Source: an uncultured Porphyromonadaceae bacterium
Lineage (GTDB): Bacteria; Bacteroidota; Bacteroidia; Bacteroidales; Muribaculaceae
NCBI GenBank assembly: GCA_947174995.1
Contig: CAMWLC010000023.1
Coordinates: 1-38,613 of the forward strand
Direction of reading: 5' to 3'
DNA length: 38,613 bases
The number at the start of each line of letters is the position of its first letter. Within the stretch, counting starts at the first letter, position 1. Under the pieces are notes generated by a model, which was given only the letters and a program-made list of their open reading frames with translations, was not told the origin of the DNA and did not search any database. The translations under genes were made by a program, and so were the position numbers. This document shows, piece by piece, positions 16,740-25,681 of the stretch.

Positions 16740-17711
16740 TCAGCGGTCGCGCGAGATTATGAACTCGAATATATCCCGGAAGGCCTGTTTCCATTCCGAA
16801 TCGGGATACGGGGCTATGAGGCGGTCTGCCTCGCGCTGCATCTCGCGCATACGGGCGTAGGCGTAATCTATGCCGCCGTTGTCGCGTGCGAAAGCGAGAA
16901 GGGAGAGGATTTCATCCTCGGTGAGTTCGCGTCCCTCGCGGAGCAGCTCCCTCCACGGCCCGGCGTCCGGAGCGGTGTTGAGGGCATGGATGAGGGGGAG
17001 GGTCACTTTGTGCTCGCGCAGGTCATTGCCTGTGGGCTTGCCTATCTGGGGATTGGGATAATAGTCGAAGATGTCATCCTTTATCTGGAAGCAGAGGCCG
17101 AGAAGACCGGCGTATTCCACCATCGGCTCCACCTCCGCGGCGGGAGCGTCCACGGCCTCGGCTCCCATGCGCACGCAGTTCATGAAGAGGGAGGCGGTCT
17201 TCTTGCGGATCATCTCGATGTAGTCCTCCTCCACAAATTCGTTGGAGCGGGCGTTGCAGATCTGGTCCACCTCGCCCAGCGAAAGCTCCTTGCCGAGATC
17301 GGAGAGGGCGGCGATGATGGATATGCGCCCGGTGCGTATGCCGGCGGCCAGGGCGTTGGATACGAAAAAGTCACCCACGAGCACGGCCAGGTGGTTGCCC
17401 CAACGGGCATTGATGGTCTCCACCCCCCGCCGCAGACGTGTCTCGTCGACGATGTCATCGTGGATGAGCGAGGCGTTGTGGAGCATCTCCAGGGCCGCCC
17501 CGGCGTGAAGGGCGTGCTCGTTGACCCCTCCGAACATCCGTGCGCTCAGGAGCACCATGATGGGGCGTATCTGCTTCCCCTTGGTGCGCAGATAGTTGCT
17601 TACGATGTCGTTCATCAGACGGTTGGGTGTGGCCAGATAGCGCGCGATGAGTTCGTTCATCTCGCGCAGCTCGGGAGCCAGTCGGCACTGTATCTCGTCA
17701 AGTGTCTGCAT
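16740..17711 (-). CDS. Polyprenyl synthetase family protein (long-chain trans-prenyl diphosphate synthase)
   Basis: This 323-aa enzyme extends farnesyl-type diphosphates with isopentenyl diphosphate, probably for the menaquinone side chain. It has GKQIRP (45-50), the first aspartate-rich motif DDIVDE (85-90) followed by [15 protein letters not shown], and the second motif QIKDDIFDY with [17 protein letters not shown] after it. An octaprenyl/solanesyl synthase of the IspB type is the closest idea, but chain length cannot be read from the sequence. A -7-like TAATTTTG lies at 17734-17741 on the minus strand with no good -33 element. Confidence 0.94.
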   Translation of the reverse strand: MQTLDEIQCRLAPELREMNELIARYLATPNRLMNDIVSNYLRTKGKQIRPIMVLLSARMFGGVNEHALHAGAALEMLHNASLIHDDIVDETRLRRGVETINARWGNHLAVLVGDFFVSNALAAGIRTGRISIIAALSDLGKELSLGEVDQICNARSNEFVEEDYIEMIRKKTASLFMNCVRMGAEAVDAPAAEVEPMVEYAGLLGLCFQIKDDIFDYYPNPQIGKPTGNDLREHKVTLPLIHALNTAPDAGPWRELLREGRELTEDEILSLLAFARDNGGIDYAYARMREMQREADRLIAPYPDSEWKQAFRDIFEFIISRDR

Positions 17712-17810
17712 GTGTATATTCGCTTTCAGCCTACAAAATTAATAAAATATTTCCCTTTTCATGTAATGTATCGCCGCCAAATTGTTAATTTAGTATAAAC
17801 TTACGCCCTT

Positions 17811-20597
17811 ATGACGGAGAACAGACTTTTCCTACTTGACGCTTACGCGCTTATTTTTAGAGCCTATTATGCCCTTATCAAGGTGCCCAGAATGACCCGT
17901 GACGGTTTCAACACCTCGGCCATCTTCGGTTTTGTCAATACCCTTGAGGAGGTGTTGCGCAAGGAGAAGCCCACGCATATCGCGGTGTGTTTCGATCCTG
18001 CCGGCCCCACATTCCGCTCGGAGGCATACGAGGACTACAAGGGGGAGCGCGAGGCCACACCGGAAGACATCAAACGCTCCATTCCCATAATAAAGGAGAT
18101 AATCCGCGCCTACAATATTCCCATACTTGAGGTGGAGGGATTCGAGGCCGACGACGTCATCGGCACCATGGCGCGGCGTGCCGAGCGCGACGGTTTCACC
18201 ACCTACATGATGACCCCCGACAAGGACTTCGGGCAGCTTGTATCCCCTACCATCCTGCAATACAAGCCGGCATACCGCGGCCAGGACTTCGAGCTGCGCG
18301 GGGAGGAGGAGGTGTGTGCCCGCTACGGCATAGAACGCACCTCGCAGGTGATCGACCTTCTCGCCCTGATGGGGGATAAAATCGACAATATCCCGGGGTG
18401 TCCGGGAGTCGGTGAGAAGACAGCCGTGAAACTCATCGGGGAGTTCGGCTCGGTGGAGAATCTGATTGACCACACCGATTCCCTGAAGGGGGCCATGAAG
18501 AAGAAAGTGGAGGAGAATGTCGAGCAGATACGTTTCTCGAAATTCCTCGCCACGATCCGTACCGATGTTCCCATAGAGGCCTCTCCGGGTGAGTTGCGCA
18601 TAAAGGCTCCGGACCGTGAGAAGTTGTTTGCGATATTCAAAGAATTGGAGTTCAAGTCACTGGCTGACAGAGTGGCCCGGCGTCTCGACGATGAGAAGCC
18701 GGCGTCTCGTCCCAAGGAGGCACGTGCTGTCAAGGAGAGCGGTCCCAGGCAGCTGAGCCTCTTCGACGAAGCCGAGGAGGAGGATATTGAGACATCATCC
18801 GATGCTCCGGCTCCCGTACAGACCGACTGCAAAATCATCACGGATGCCGACGGGCTAATGCGTATGCAGTCCGCCATCGGGGATGCCGACAGCATTGGTC
18901 TGTATATGGTGAGCGAGGGTGAGAACGATGTGTTGGCCGGCTGGACAGGCACGGCCCTTGCCAACGGCAGGGGCGGGGGGTGGTATATACCCTGCGATTA
19001 TGAGGAGGGTCGCGCGGCCGTCCTCGACCTCATGGCACGCCCCGACATCACAAAGATCACACCCCAGGCCAAGCGGGACTATGTGTTGGCCTCGCGTGCA
19101 CGCACCGACGGCGCTCCGGCTCTTGTCAATTTCTACGATGTCTCCTTGGCGCACTACGTACTCCAGCCCGAGATGCGCCACGGACTTGAGGAACTGGCTC
19201 TTTCATATCTATCCCGTACCCTCTCCCCCATGCCCGCGCTGACTCAGAAAAGAGGCGCGAAAACGCCCCCGCCCACTATTGAAGAGACAGCGGCCGCGGC
19301 CTGCGAAAGGGCTGCCGTGTCATTGCACCTGCGTCTCCCGCTGGAGGCGGAGGTGAAGAACGAGGAAATGTATGAACTGCTTCATAATCTGGAATTTCCC
19401 CTCACTCCCGTATTGGCCGAGATGGAGCTGTGCGGAGTCAGGATTGATGTGGAGGCACTCAACGCTGCCGCCGTCACGATAGAGGAGCGGCTCGGAGTGC
19501 TTGAGAAAGAGATATTTGAAATCGCAGGAGAGGAATTCAATGTCGGGTCTCCCGCCAAGGTGGGGGAGATACTGTTCGGGAAGATGGGACTCGACCCCAA
19601 GGCCAAGAAGACAAAGACCGGCCAGTATTCCACGAGCGAGGACATTCTGGAGAAGGTGGCCCACAAGAGTCCGATCGTGGGCAAGATACTGGAATACCGT
19701 CAGCTGAAGAAACTTCTCAACACATATCTCACCGCCCTCCCGGCCGCCATAAACCCCGTCACGGGAAAGGTGCACACCAATTACAACCAGACCGTCACCG
19801 CCACGGGGCGCATCTCCTCCAGCAGCCCCAATCTCCAGAATATACCCGTGCGCGACGATGTGGGGCGCGAAATTCGCCGGGCCTTCATAGCAGACCCGGG
19901 CCATCTCTTTCTCTCTGCCGATTACAGTCAGATAGAGTTGCGCCTCGTGGCTGACTTCGCGGATGACGACACCATGCTCGACGCTTTCCGCCACGGCAAG
20001 GATATCCATGCCATCACGGCGGCGAAGATTTATCACCGACCATCGCCCGAAGAGGTTACTCCCGAGGAGAGACGCCACGCCAAGACTGCCAATTTCGGTA
20101 TTCTCTACGGCATCTCCGCCTTTGGTCTGGCCAGCAGGCTCGGTATTCCGAGAGGAGAGGCGAAGGAGCTGATCGACAATTATTTCGCCACATTCCCCAC
20201 CATCCATAGATATATGAGCAGCGCGGTGGAGACGGCCCGCGAGCAGGGATATGTCTCCACAGCCATCGGGCGCAAACGCCGTCTGCCCGACATCAATTCC
20301 AAGAATCCCGTGGTGAGGGGATATGCCGAGCGCAATGCCATCAACGCTCCTATCCAGGGGGCGGCCGCCGACATCATCAAGCGTGCGATGGTCGACATAT
20401 CTCACGAGATGCAGGCCAGGGGCCTGAAGTCAAGGATGATAATGCAGGTGCACGACGAGCTCAACTTCGACGTGGTGCCCGAGGAACTGCCGGTGATGCA
20501 GGAGATGGTCACGCGACTGATGGAGCAGGCTTACAGCGGAAGGGTGACGCTCACAGCCTCCTGCGGCGTGGCGGAAAACTGGCTTGACGCACACTGA
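17811..20597 (+). CDS. polA: DNA polymerase I, with a degenerate 3'-5' exonuclease site
   Basis: This 928-aa protein has the three Pol I parts. The 5' nuclease (about 1-290) shows FRAYYALIK, EADDVIGT, MTPDKDFGQLV and the helix-hairpin-helix GCPGVGEKTAVKLI. The polymerase (about 515-928) shows TGRISSSSPNLQNIP, DYSQIELR (Asp704), the O-helix RRHAKTANFGILYG, and QVHDELNFD (His881-Asp882-Glu883). The middle exonuclease domain (about 338-510) keeps its fold signature (FYDVSLAHYVLQP) but has lost metal ligands: motif I FDTET reads LYMVS (364-368), and the motif III tyrosine and aspartate read Ala496 and Arg500. Only the motif II Asp (423) remains. Proofreading is therefore probably absent. It diverges from the polyprenyl synthase gene. 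Confidence 0.97.
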   Translation: MTENRLFLLDAYALIFRAYYALIKVPRMTRDGFNTSAIFGFVNTLEEVLRKEKPTHIAVCFDPAGPTFRSEAYEDYKGEREATPEDIKRSIPIIKEIIRAYNIPILEVEGFEADDVIGTMARRAERDGFTTYMMTPDKDFGQLVSPTILQYKPAYRGQDFELRGEEEVCARYGIERTSQVIDLLALMGDKIDNIPGCPGVGEKTAVKLIGEFGSVENLIDHTDSLKGAMKKKVEENVEQIRFSKFLATIRTDVPIEASPGELRIKAPDREKLFAIFKELEFKSLADRVARRLDDEKPASRPKEARAVKESGPRQLSLFDEAEEEDIETSSDAPAPVQTDCKIITDADGLMRMQSAIGDADSIGLYMVSEGENDVLAGWTGTALANGRGGGWYIPCDYEEGRAAVLDLMARPDITKITPQAKRDYVLASRARTDGAPALVNFYDVSLAHYVLQPEMRHGLEELALSYLSRTLSPMPALTQKRGAKTPPPTIEETAAAACERAAVSLHLRLPLEAEVKNEEMYELLHNLEFPLTPVLAEMELCGVRIDVEALNAAAVTIEERLGVLEKEIFEIAGEEFNVGSPAKVGEILFGKMGLDPKAKKTKTGQYSTSEDILEKVAHKSPIVGKILEYRQLKKLLNTYLTALPAAINPVTGKVHTNYNQTVTATGRISSSSPNLQNIPVRDDVGREIRRAFIADPGHLFLSADYSQIELRLVADFADDDTMLDAFRHGKDIHAITAAKIYHRPSPEEVTPEERRHAKTANFGILYGISAFGLASRLGIPRGEAKELIDNYFATFPTIHRYMSSAVETAREQGYVSTAIGRKRRLPDINSKNPVVRGYAERNAINAPIQGAAADIIKRAMVDISHEMQARGLKSRMIMQVHDELNFDVVPEELPVMQEMVTRLMEQAYSGRVTLTASCGVAENWLDAH

Positions 20598-20633
20598 GAC
20601 GGGGTCTGACATTTTTAAGGAAACAGATGTCGA

Positions 20634-20660
20634 TTGTTAGCTAAAAAAATGTTAACTTTG
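20634..20660 (+). promoter_or_regulatory. Possible promoter of the inositol-lipid gene cluster
   Basis: TAACTTTG (20653-20660) is a perfect -7 element. The nearest TTG (20634-20636) is only 16 nt upstream, short for this promoter class, so the -33 assignment is weak. A start near 20666 would give a leader of about 18 nt before the GTG at 20684. Confidence 0.45.
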
Positions 20661-20683
20661 CATTTCCTAACGTCATCAGCGCC

Positions 20684-21301
20684 GTGAAGAAAAAAGAACT
20701 GAACGAAACACTGCAAAAAGCGAGTGACCGGCTGCACAGGGCCGGAGACCGCATTGCACACAATCGCGTGGCGGGAAAAGTGCTGCACAGCGACTCCATA
20801 GTATTCACTTTCCTGCGCTCCACCGTCTCGTCGCAGGCGTCATCATGGACGGATATGTTCGTGAGTTTCGCACTCTTCGCGTGGTGCTCGCTGACTCCAT
20901 GGCTCTCCACGGCCATCGGAGCTGTGGCGGGCGGCATAGTCAACTGCCTCATGACCTACCGCTTCACATTCCACGCCACGGACTGCCCGTGGAGAGCGGT
21001 GGTGGTGAAGTTCGCCATGGTGTGGCTCGGCAGCCTGCTGCTCAACTCCTTCGGCACGGAAGCCGTCTACTGGCTTCTCCAGCGCTGGACGTGGCTTGAG
21101 GAGATAGGCTTCCGTCCTGACGGATATTTCGCCGCCGCACGCCTCGGTGTCTCGCTGGTGGTGTCGCTGGCCTGGAACTTCCTGCTCCAGCGATATTTCG
21201 TCTATCGTATCAATTCCTTTGACCCCTACGCCATACGGTTCATGAACTTCATAACATTTCATCACCCTGAAAATGAATCCGACCCCGAGGTGAAGGTCTG
21301 A
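20684..21301 (+). CDS. GtrA-like four-helix membrane protein
   Basis: The start is GTG at 20684, giving 205 aa. After a charged N-terminus of about 50 residues come four hydrophobic segments (near 58-80, 83-108, 118-145 and 155-175). The pattern is that of GtrA-like proteins: IGAVAGGIVNCLMTYRFTF and RLGVSLVVSLAWNFLLQRYFVY. GtrA proteins are thought to help flip lipid-linked sugars; in this setting a role in moving a lipid intermediate is possible but unproven. It is the first of five same-strand genes devoted to lipid synthesis. Confidence 0.85.
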   Translation: MKKKELNETLQKASDRLHRAGDRIAHNRVAGKVLHSDSIVFTFLRSTVSSQASSWTDMFVSFALFAWCSLTPWLSTAIGAVAGGIVNCLMTYRFTFHATDCPWRAVVVKFAMVWLGSLLLNSFGTEAVYWLLQRWTWLEEIGFRPDGYFAAARLGVSLVVSLAWNFLLQRYFVYRINSFDPYAIRFMNFITFHHPENESDPEVKV

Positions 21302-21335
21302 CCTCCCCTCCTCATCCCCCTTTTCTGACGCAGCA

Positions 21336-21851
21336 ATGAAATCACGAAGACCCGTTAACAGAGCCGGTAAACCTTTCCCCCTGCTTCCCAAGCTCATAGC
21401 CACATCCCTGGGAGTGGGCTTCCTTCCCGTGGCCCCCGGCACATGGGGGGCCCTCCTTGCGATACTCCTCTGGCTCCCCTTATATCTGTGGGCGTCGCCC
21501 TTGGTGAATTTCTGGGTGACGCTCGCGGCCACTCTGCTGCTCACATGGGCCGGGACATGGGCAAGCACGGAGTCCGAGAAATATTGGGGTAAGGATCCCG
21601 TGGCGGCGTGTGCCGACGAGACGGTAGGGCAATGGATATCGCTCCTTCCGCTTTGCGCCGGCGTGGCGGCCATCCCCTGGTGGGAGATAGTGGTGTCACT
21701 GGCTCTCTTCCGCTTCTTCGACATATTCAAGCCCCTGGGGATACGCAGCATGGAGCGGTTTCCCGGAGGATACGGCATGATGGCGGACGATATTCTGGCG
21801 GGAATATACTCTGCAGTGCTCCTGATGCTTCTCAACTGGCTGATGGCATGA
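21336..21851 (+). CDS. PgpA-family phosphatidylglycerophosphatase (possible phosphatidylinositol-phosphate phosphatase)
   Basis: This 171-aa membrane protein has the PgpA signatures GVGFLPVAPGTWGAL (26-40), a DET site (94-96), FRFFDIFKPLGI (125-136) and GGYGMMADDILAG (144-156) with the two metal-binding aspartates Asp151/152. PgpA enzymes remove the phosphate from phosphatidylglycerophosphate. Here, next to a phosphatidylinositol-phosphate synthase-type gene, removing the phosphate from phosphatidylinositol phosphate is the more attractive role (inference from context). It lies 34 nt after the GtrA-like gene. Confidence 0.92.
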   Translation: MKSRRPVNRAGKPFPLLPKLIATSLGVGFLPVAPGTWGALLAILLWLPLYLWASPLVNFWVTLAATLLLTWAGTWASTESEKYWGKDPVAACADETVGQWISLLPLCAGVAAIPWWEIVVSLALFRFFDIFKPLGIRSMERFPGGYGMMADDILAGIYSAVLLMLLNWLMA

Positions 21852-21930
21852 AGGATGAAGGTTCAAGATTTTCAGGAACTGCTTTAAAACAAATATCGTT
21901 TAATTTTTCAGAACTACTTATAAGAATCAA

Positions 21931-22617
21931 ATGAGTGTCAAAACCACGGCAAAACGTATGCGCGATGCTCTGCAGCAGGGCATATACGCTGTCATAAATC
22001 CATTGGTTAAACTTATGATTGCCATCGGGATGACCCCGAATATGGTGACCACCATCGGTCTGCTCGGCAACATAGCCGGAGCCGCCGTGATGGTATATGC
22101 GGGTTATCTCACGCAGCAGACCGGACTCATCCCCTGGAATCTGGTGATATGGTCCGGGGGTCTCATCATAGGATTCTCGCTCTTCGACATGCTTGACGGA
22201 CAGGTGGCCCGTCTGGGAGGAATGGCCTCCACCTTCGGCGCCATGTATGACTCCGTGCTTGACCGCTATTGCGAACTTTTCACCCTCGGGGGCATAGCTT
22301 ATTACTTCATGATGGCCGGTACGCTCTGGGAGGCGCTTGTCACCTATCTGGCCGTCATAGGCTCTATCATGGTGAGCTATGTCCGCGCCCGGGCCGAGGG
22401 ACTCGGTCTGGAGTGCAAGATAGGGTTCATGCAGAGGCCCGAGAGAGTGGTTGTGACCGCCCTGGGTCTGCTCCTGACGGGTATCCTCGGAAGCTGCGGC
22501 GTGGAATGGGCCAACATGGTGCTCTACGTGGCCATGATCATAATAGCCGTTTTCGCCAATCTCACGGCTTTCGCACGTATCGCCCACTCCAAGTCCCAGC
22601 TCAAGACCCGCAAGTGA
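21931..22617 (+). CDS. CDP-alcohol phosphatidyltransferase, phosphatidylinositol-phosphate synthase type
   Basis: This 228-aa multi-pass membrane enzyme has the complete family motif D86xxD89G90xxA93R94...G103xxxD107xxxD111. It swaps CMP of CDP-diacylglycerol for an alcohol phosphate. The segment SYVRARAEGLGLECKIGFMQRPERVV is typical of archaeal, mycobacterial and Bacteroidota inositol-phosphate-transferring members, which favours inositol 1-phosphate as the acceptor over glycerol 3-phosphate. The start of the next gene overlaps its stop codon by one base (TGATG), showing tight coupling. The 79-nt gap before it is AT-rich and holds no gene. Confidence 0.92.
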   Translation: MSVKTTAKRMRDALQQGIYAVINPLVKLMIAIGMTPNMVTTIGLLGNIAGAAVMVYAGYLTQQTGLIPWNLVIWSGGLIIGFSLFDMLDGQVARLGGMASTFGAMYDSVLDRYCELFTLGGIAYYFMMAGTLWEALVTYLAVIGSIMVSYVRARAEGLGLECKIGFMQRPERVVVTALGLLLTGILGSCGVEWANMVLYVAMIIIAVFANLTAFARIAHSKSQLKTRK

Positions 22618-23552
22618 TGGCCATCAACTCCCGCCCGACACTCCGCGAGACCCTCTGGTGTCTCGCCGCGCTGGCCCTCTGGCTCTGCGTGACAGTGCTC
22701 TTCATAGGCTTCCGCCCGGAGCATGTGGTCATGGCCCTGGTCATCGCCGGGATGTATTTCATACTCCCCTCCACGCGCCGACTCACGGTGGCCCTGCTCC
22801 CCTTCATCATCTTCGGCATCTCCTATGACTGGATGAATCTCCTGCCCAATTATGAGGTCAACCCCGTGGATGTGCAGGGTCTTTACGAGACTGAGAAAAC
22901 CCTCTTCGGAATCGCATCTCCGGAGGGTGTGAGACTGACTCCCAACGAGTTCTGGAGGCTCCACACCTCCGGATTCATGGACTTCATGGCCGGAGTGTTC
23001 TACCTCTGCTGGGTGCCCCTGCCGATATTTTTCGGACTTTGGCTCTATTTCACCGGTAAGAAAAAGCCCTATCTTCATTTTGCCCTGGTGTTTCTGCTGG
23101 TGAACCTCATCGGGTTCGCGGGCTATTATATCCATCCGGCGGCTCCTCCGTGGTATGTGGCGCTCCACGGCTACGAGGCCGTGCCGGGCACTCCGGGAGA
23201 CGTGGCCGGACTCGGGGCCTTCGACCGCATGACGGGACTCGGTATCTTCAATGCCCTGTATGCCCGCAACGCCAACGTATTCGCCGCGATGCCCTCGCTT
23301 CATTCAGCCTACACCTTCTGCGCCTTCATCTACGCGCTAAGGGCACACAGCTCCACGGTCTGGAAAATCGTGCTGGGAGTGGTGACGCTCGGAATCTGGT
23401 TCACGGCCGTCTACACCTCGCATCACTATATCCTCGACGTAATGGGGGGTATAGCCTGCACTCTGCTCGGATTCGTGATTTTCGAATACGCGCTTATGCC
23501 TATTCCCCCGTTCAGACGTTTTATTGACAGATATGCCGACTACATACGCTGA
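22617..23552 (+). CDS. AUR1-like PAP2-family protein, probable inositol phosphorylceramide synthase
   Basis: The start is ATG 22617, overlapping the previous stop in TGATG; the frame is open further upstream only inside the previous gene. The 311-aa membrane protein has the AUR1-type lipid phosphatase/transferase motifs HPAAPPWY (173-180), MPSLHSAY (225-232, catalytic His229) and YTSHHYILDVMGG (266-278, His270 and Asp274). These are the residues by which fungal and bacterial inositol phosphorylceramide synthases move the inositol-phosphate head group from phosphatidylinositol to ceramide. The N-terminal pattern GISYDWMNLLPNYEV with ETEKTLFGI also fits that group. A plain PAP2 phosphatase is the alternative. 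Confidence 0.88.
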   Translation: MAINSRPTLRETLWCLAALALWLCVTVLFIGFRPEHVVMALVIAGMYFILPSTRRLTVALLPFIIFGISYDWMNLLPNYEVNPVDVQGLYETEKTLFGIASPEGVRLTPNEFWRLHTSGFMDFMAGVFYLCWVPLPIFFGLWLYFTGKKKPYLHFALVFLLVNLIGFAGYYIHPAAPPWYVALHGYEAVPGTPGDVAGLGAFDRMTGLGIFNALYARNANVFAAMPSLHSAYTFCAFIYALRAHSSTVWKIVLGVVTLGIWFTAVYTSHHYILDVMGGIACTLLGFVIFEYALMPIPPFRRFIDRYADYIR

Positions 23553-23560
23553 AACGCAGC

Positions 23561-24478
23561 ATGGTGCAGTCGCCCGACAAAATAATTGAGAACCCGCTTA
23601 TGACCCAGGAAGAGAAGGAGAAATACGACAAGCTATATAAGGAATACGATGTGCATCCCGATGTCCTTACTCTGGAGGAAATCACGGAGATGGTGCCCAA
23701 ACTCAAGGGACATGAGAAACTGGTGAAGCGGCTTATGCACTTCTTCCGTCTCGATGAGGTGAACGCCGTCCATGCCAGGTGGTGCCGTACCCCGGGGCCG
23801 GAATTTTCACGCTGCCTCATAGAGGAGGAATTCCACACCCCCCTGCGTGTGGACAACGAGGATGTCCTGAAACGCTTTCCGCAAGGTGCCTTCATCACGG
23901 TGTCCAACCATCCCTTCGGCGCCCTTGACGGCATCGCGCTCATCAATCTCGTGACGCGCTACCGTCCCGAGTACAAGGTGATGGTAAACATGATATTGGG
24001 CAAGATCTCGGCCATGGGGCCTAATTTCATAAAGGTAGACCAGAGCGCGTCAGCTGATCCGAACAAGCGCAAGGTGTCGGTCAACGGCATACGCGAGGCC
24101 CTGCGTCAGCTGAAGGAGGGGCAGCCTGTGGGATTTTTCCCCGCCGGGGCGATGAGCAAGTCAGACTGGAAGAATTTTCTCGTGGACCGTCCCTGGCAAC
24201 CCTCCGTGCTTCAGATCATAGCCAGGGCCAAGGTGCCGGTGATTCCGATATATTTCCACGGCAACAACACGCTGTGGTTCAATTTTCTGGGCCATGCCTG
24301 CTGGCCGCTGCGCTCGCTGTGGCTGCCGCGTGAGCTTTTCGGCAAGAAGAACAAGGGAATCCACATCTCCGTGGGTGAGCCCGTCATGCCGGAGGAACAG
24401 GCACGCTTCAAGGGCGACGCCGAGGCCCTGGGACGCTATCTGCGCGAGTGCACATACGCTCTACACACCCTTCCGTAA
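23561..24478 (+). CDS. Lysophospholipid/glycerolipid acyltransferase (PlsC-like)
   Basis: This 305-aa protein has an acyltransferase domain from about residue 100, with SNHPFGALDG (115-124) and FFPAGAMS (192-199). The usual NHx4D catalytic motif appears as His117-x5-Asp123, one residue longer, a variant I associate with hemolysin-like acyltransferases of Bacteroidota, some of which make glycine or ornithine lipids. It has no signal peptide and is probably membrane-associated on the cytosolic side. It follows the AUR1-like gene by 8 nt, so it belongs to the same transcript and may supply the acylated lipid substrate. The acyl acceptor is not known. Confidence 0.88.
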   Translation: MVQSPDKIIENPLMTQEEKEKYDKLYKEYDVHPDVLTLEEITEMVPKLKGHEKLVKRLMHFFRLDEVNAVHARWCRTPGPEFSRCLIEEEFHTPLRVDNEDVLKRFPQGAFITVSNHPFGALDGIALINLVTRYRPEYKVMVNMILGKISAMGPNFIKVDQSASADPNKRKVSVNGIREALRQLKEGQPVGFFPAGAMSKSDWKNFLVDRPWQPSVLQIIARAKVPVIPIYFHGNNTLWFNFLGHACWPLRSLWLPRELFGKKNKGIHISVGEPVMPEEQARFKGDAEALGRYLRECTYALHTLP

Positions 24479-24517
24479 GCCCGGGTCAGAGAGAAAATAT
24501 CCCGCGCACGGGGAGAT

Positions 24518-25501
24518 TCAGCGTTGTATGAGATTGGTGATCTTATACCCCAGGTCCTGGAGTGTCAGGATGATAGGCGACACTATGGGTATGCTGGGGG
24601 AGAGCCATTTGCGATACTGACTCTTGCGGGCTGTGGTGAAGAGGCGCAGCTGTCCGGGATGACACGTCACCTCGATACGGTCACCCATAGTGGCCGGTTC
24701 GCCGTCAAGATGGGCCGGCCCTGTATTGCGGCGGATGATTGTGATGTCACGCGCGCGGAATGTCACGGTATTGCCCGTTTTGCCCACGAAACCCGTGAGA
24801 ATGTCCAGACCGGCAAGAGCCGTCTGGAGGGGATTGCCCTTGTGGATGATGGTGACGTCAAGCAGACCGTCCTTGATTGAGGCGGAGGGGGCGATGTAGG
24901 CGTTGTTGCCGTATTGGGAAGCGTTGCAGACGGCCACGAGAAGAGCGCTTTCCGAAATGACCTTGCCGTTGGCCATGATGACATATTCCTCGGAGCGGTA
25001 TTTGATAAACTCGTCCAGCGTGGTCTGCACGTATGTGGAGAGGCCGCGCTTGTGGCCCTTGTTGAATTTCTCGGTGACGGCGGCGTCAAACCCCACTCCG
25101 AAGGTGCAGAAGAAGGGGCGTCCGTTGGCAGTGGCGTAGTCGCAGTCAAGCACACGATCCTCACCCACCACGCGCATGGCTCCGTGCACGGTCAGGGGGA
25201 TGTTGAGGTGACGTGCCAGGCCGTTGCCCGACCCCATGGGGATAATGCCCATCACCACTCCCGAGCCGCAGAGGGCGCGTGCAGTCTCGTTGACGGTGCC
25301 GTCTCCACCGCATGCGAGAACACCGTAGTATTCCTGAGCTATCGCCTCACGGGCAAAGCCGGTGGCGTCATCTCGCTTGCGCGTGTAGCGGAATATGGTC
25401 TCGAAACCATATTGCGCCGCATCCTGACGTATCGACTCCTCGATGCCCTCCTTGGACGCCGTTCCCGAAATGGGGTTGATGATCACCATAAGTCGCTTCA
25501 T
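24518..25501 (-). CDS. Diacylglycerol/sphingoid-base kinase family lipid kinase
   Basis: This 327-aa protein shows the lipid-kinase catalytic domain: IINPISGT at the start, ACGGDGTVNETAR with GGDGT at 65-69, and IIPMGSGNGLARHL (86-99). The C-terminal domain has KDGLLDV and HLDGEP. The family includes bacterial diacylglycerol kinases and eukaryotic sphingosine kinases. Given the neighbouring inositol phosphorylceramide genes, either diacylglycerol recycling or phosphorylation of a sphingoid base is plausible (inference). It converges on the acyltransferase gene with a 39-nt gap that has no clear terminator. Confidence 0.92.
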   Translation of the reverse strand: MKRLMVIINPISGTASKEGIEESIRQDAAQYGFETIFRYTRKRDDATGFAREAIAQEYYGVLACGGDGTVNETARALCGSGVVMGIIPMGSGNGLARHLNIPLTVHGAMRVVGEDRVLDCDYATANGRPFFCTFGVGFDAAVTEKFNKGHKRGLSTYVQTTLDEFIKYRSEEYVIMANGKVISESALLVAVCNASQYGNNAYIAPSASIKDGLLDVTIIHKGNPLQTALAGLDILTGFVGKTGNTVTFRARDITIIRRNTGPAHLDGEPATMGDRIEVTCHPGQLRLFTTARKSQYRKWLSPSIPIVSPIILTLQDLGYKITNLIQR

Positions 25502-25549
25502 AAACCGTCTGTGTGTCTAACTTACCTGAGAAAACTCTGAAATCGACTG

Positions 25550-25580
25550 CAAATTTACAAACTTTCATTCTCTCCTGCAA
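25550..25580 (-). promoter_or_regulatory. Promoter of the lipid kinase gene
   Basis: On the minus strand, TTG (25578-25580), 20 nt and TAAATTTG (25550-25557) match the Bacteroidota consensus. The expected start near 25545 gives a leader of about 44 nt. Confidence 0.68.
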
Positions 25581-25633
25581 TACCGCGCCCCGGGGAGATG
25601 GGGTGTGAAAGTTGTAAAAAAAGATGCGGAGAG

Positions 25634-25665
25634 TTTGGTTGACACTCCTAAAAAACGTAAATTTG
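25634..25665 (+). promoter_or_regulatory. Promoter of the hybrid two-component regulator gene
   Basis: TTTG (25634-25637), exactly 20 nt, then TAAATTTG (25658-25665): a full consensus match. The transcription start should fall near 25671, only about 10 nt before the ATG at 25682. Confidence 0.78.
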
Positions 25666-25681
25666 CATATTCTTGTCACTT

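Noticed and set aside
20591-20616. Short AGAC-GGG-GTCT stem followed by ATTTTT after polA.
   Set aside because: A 4-bp stem is too short for a convincing terminator, and the T run is offset.
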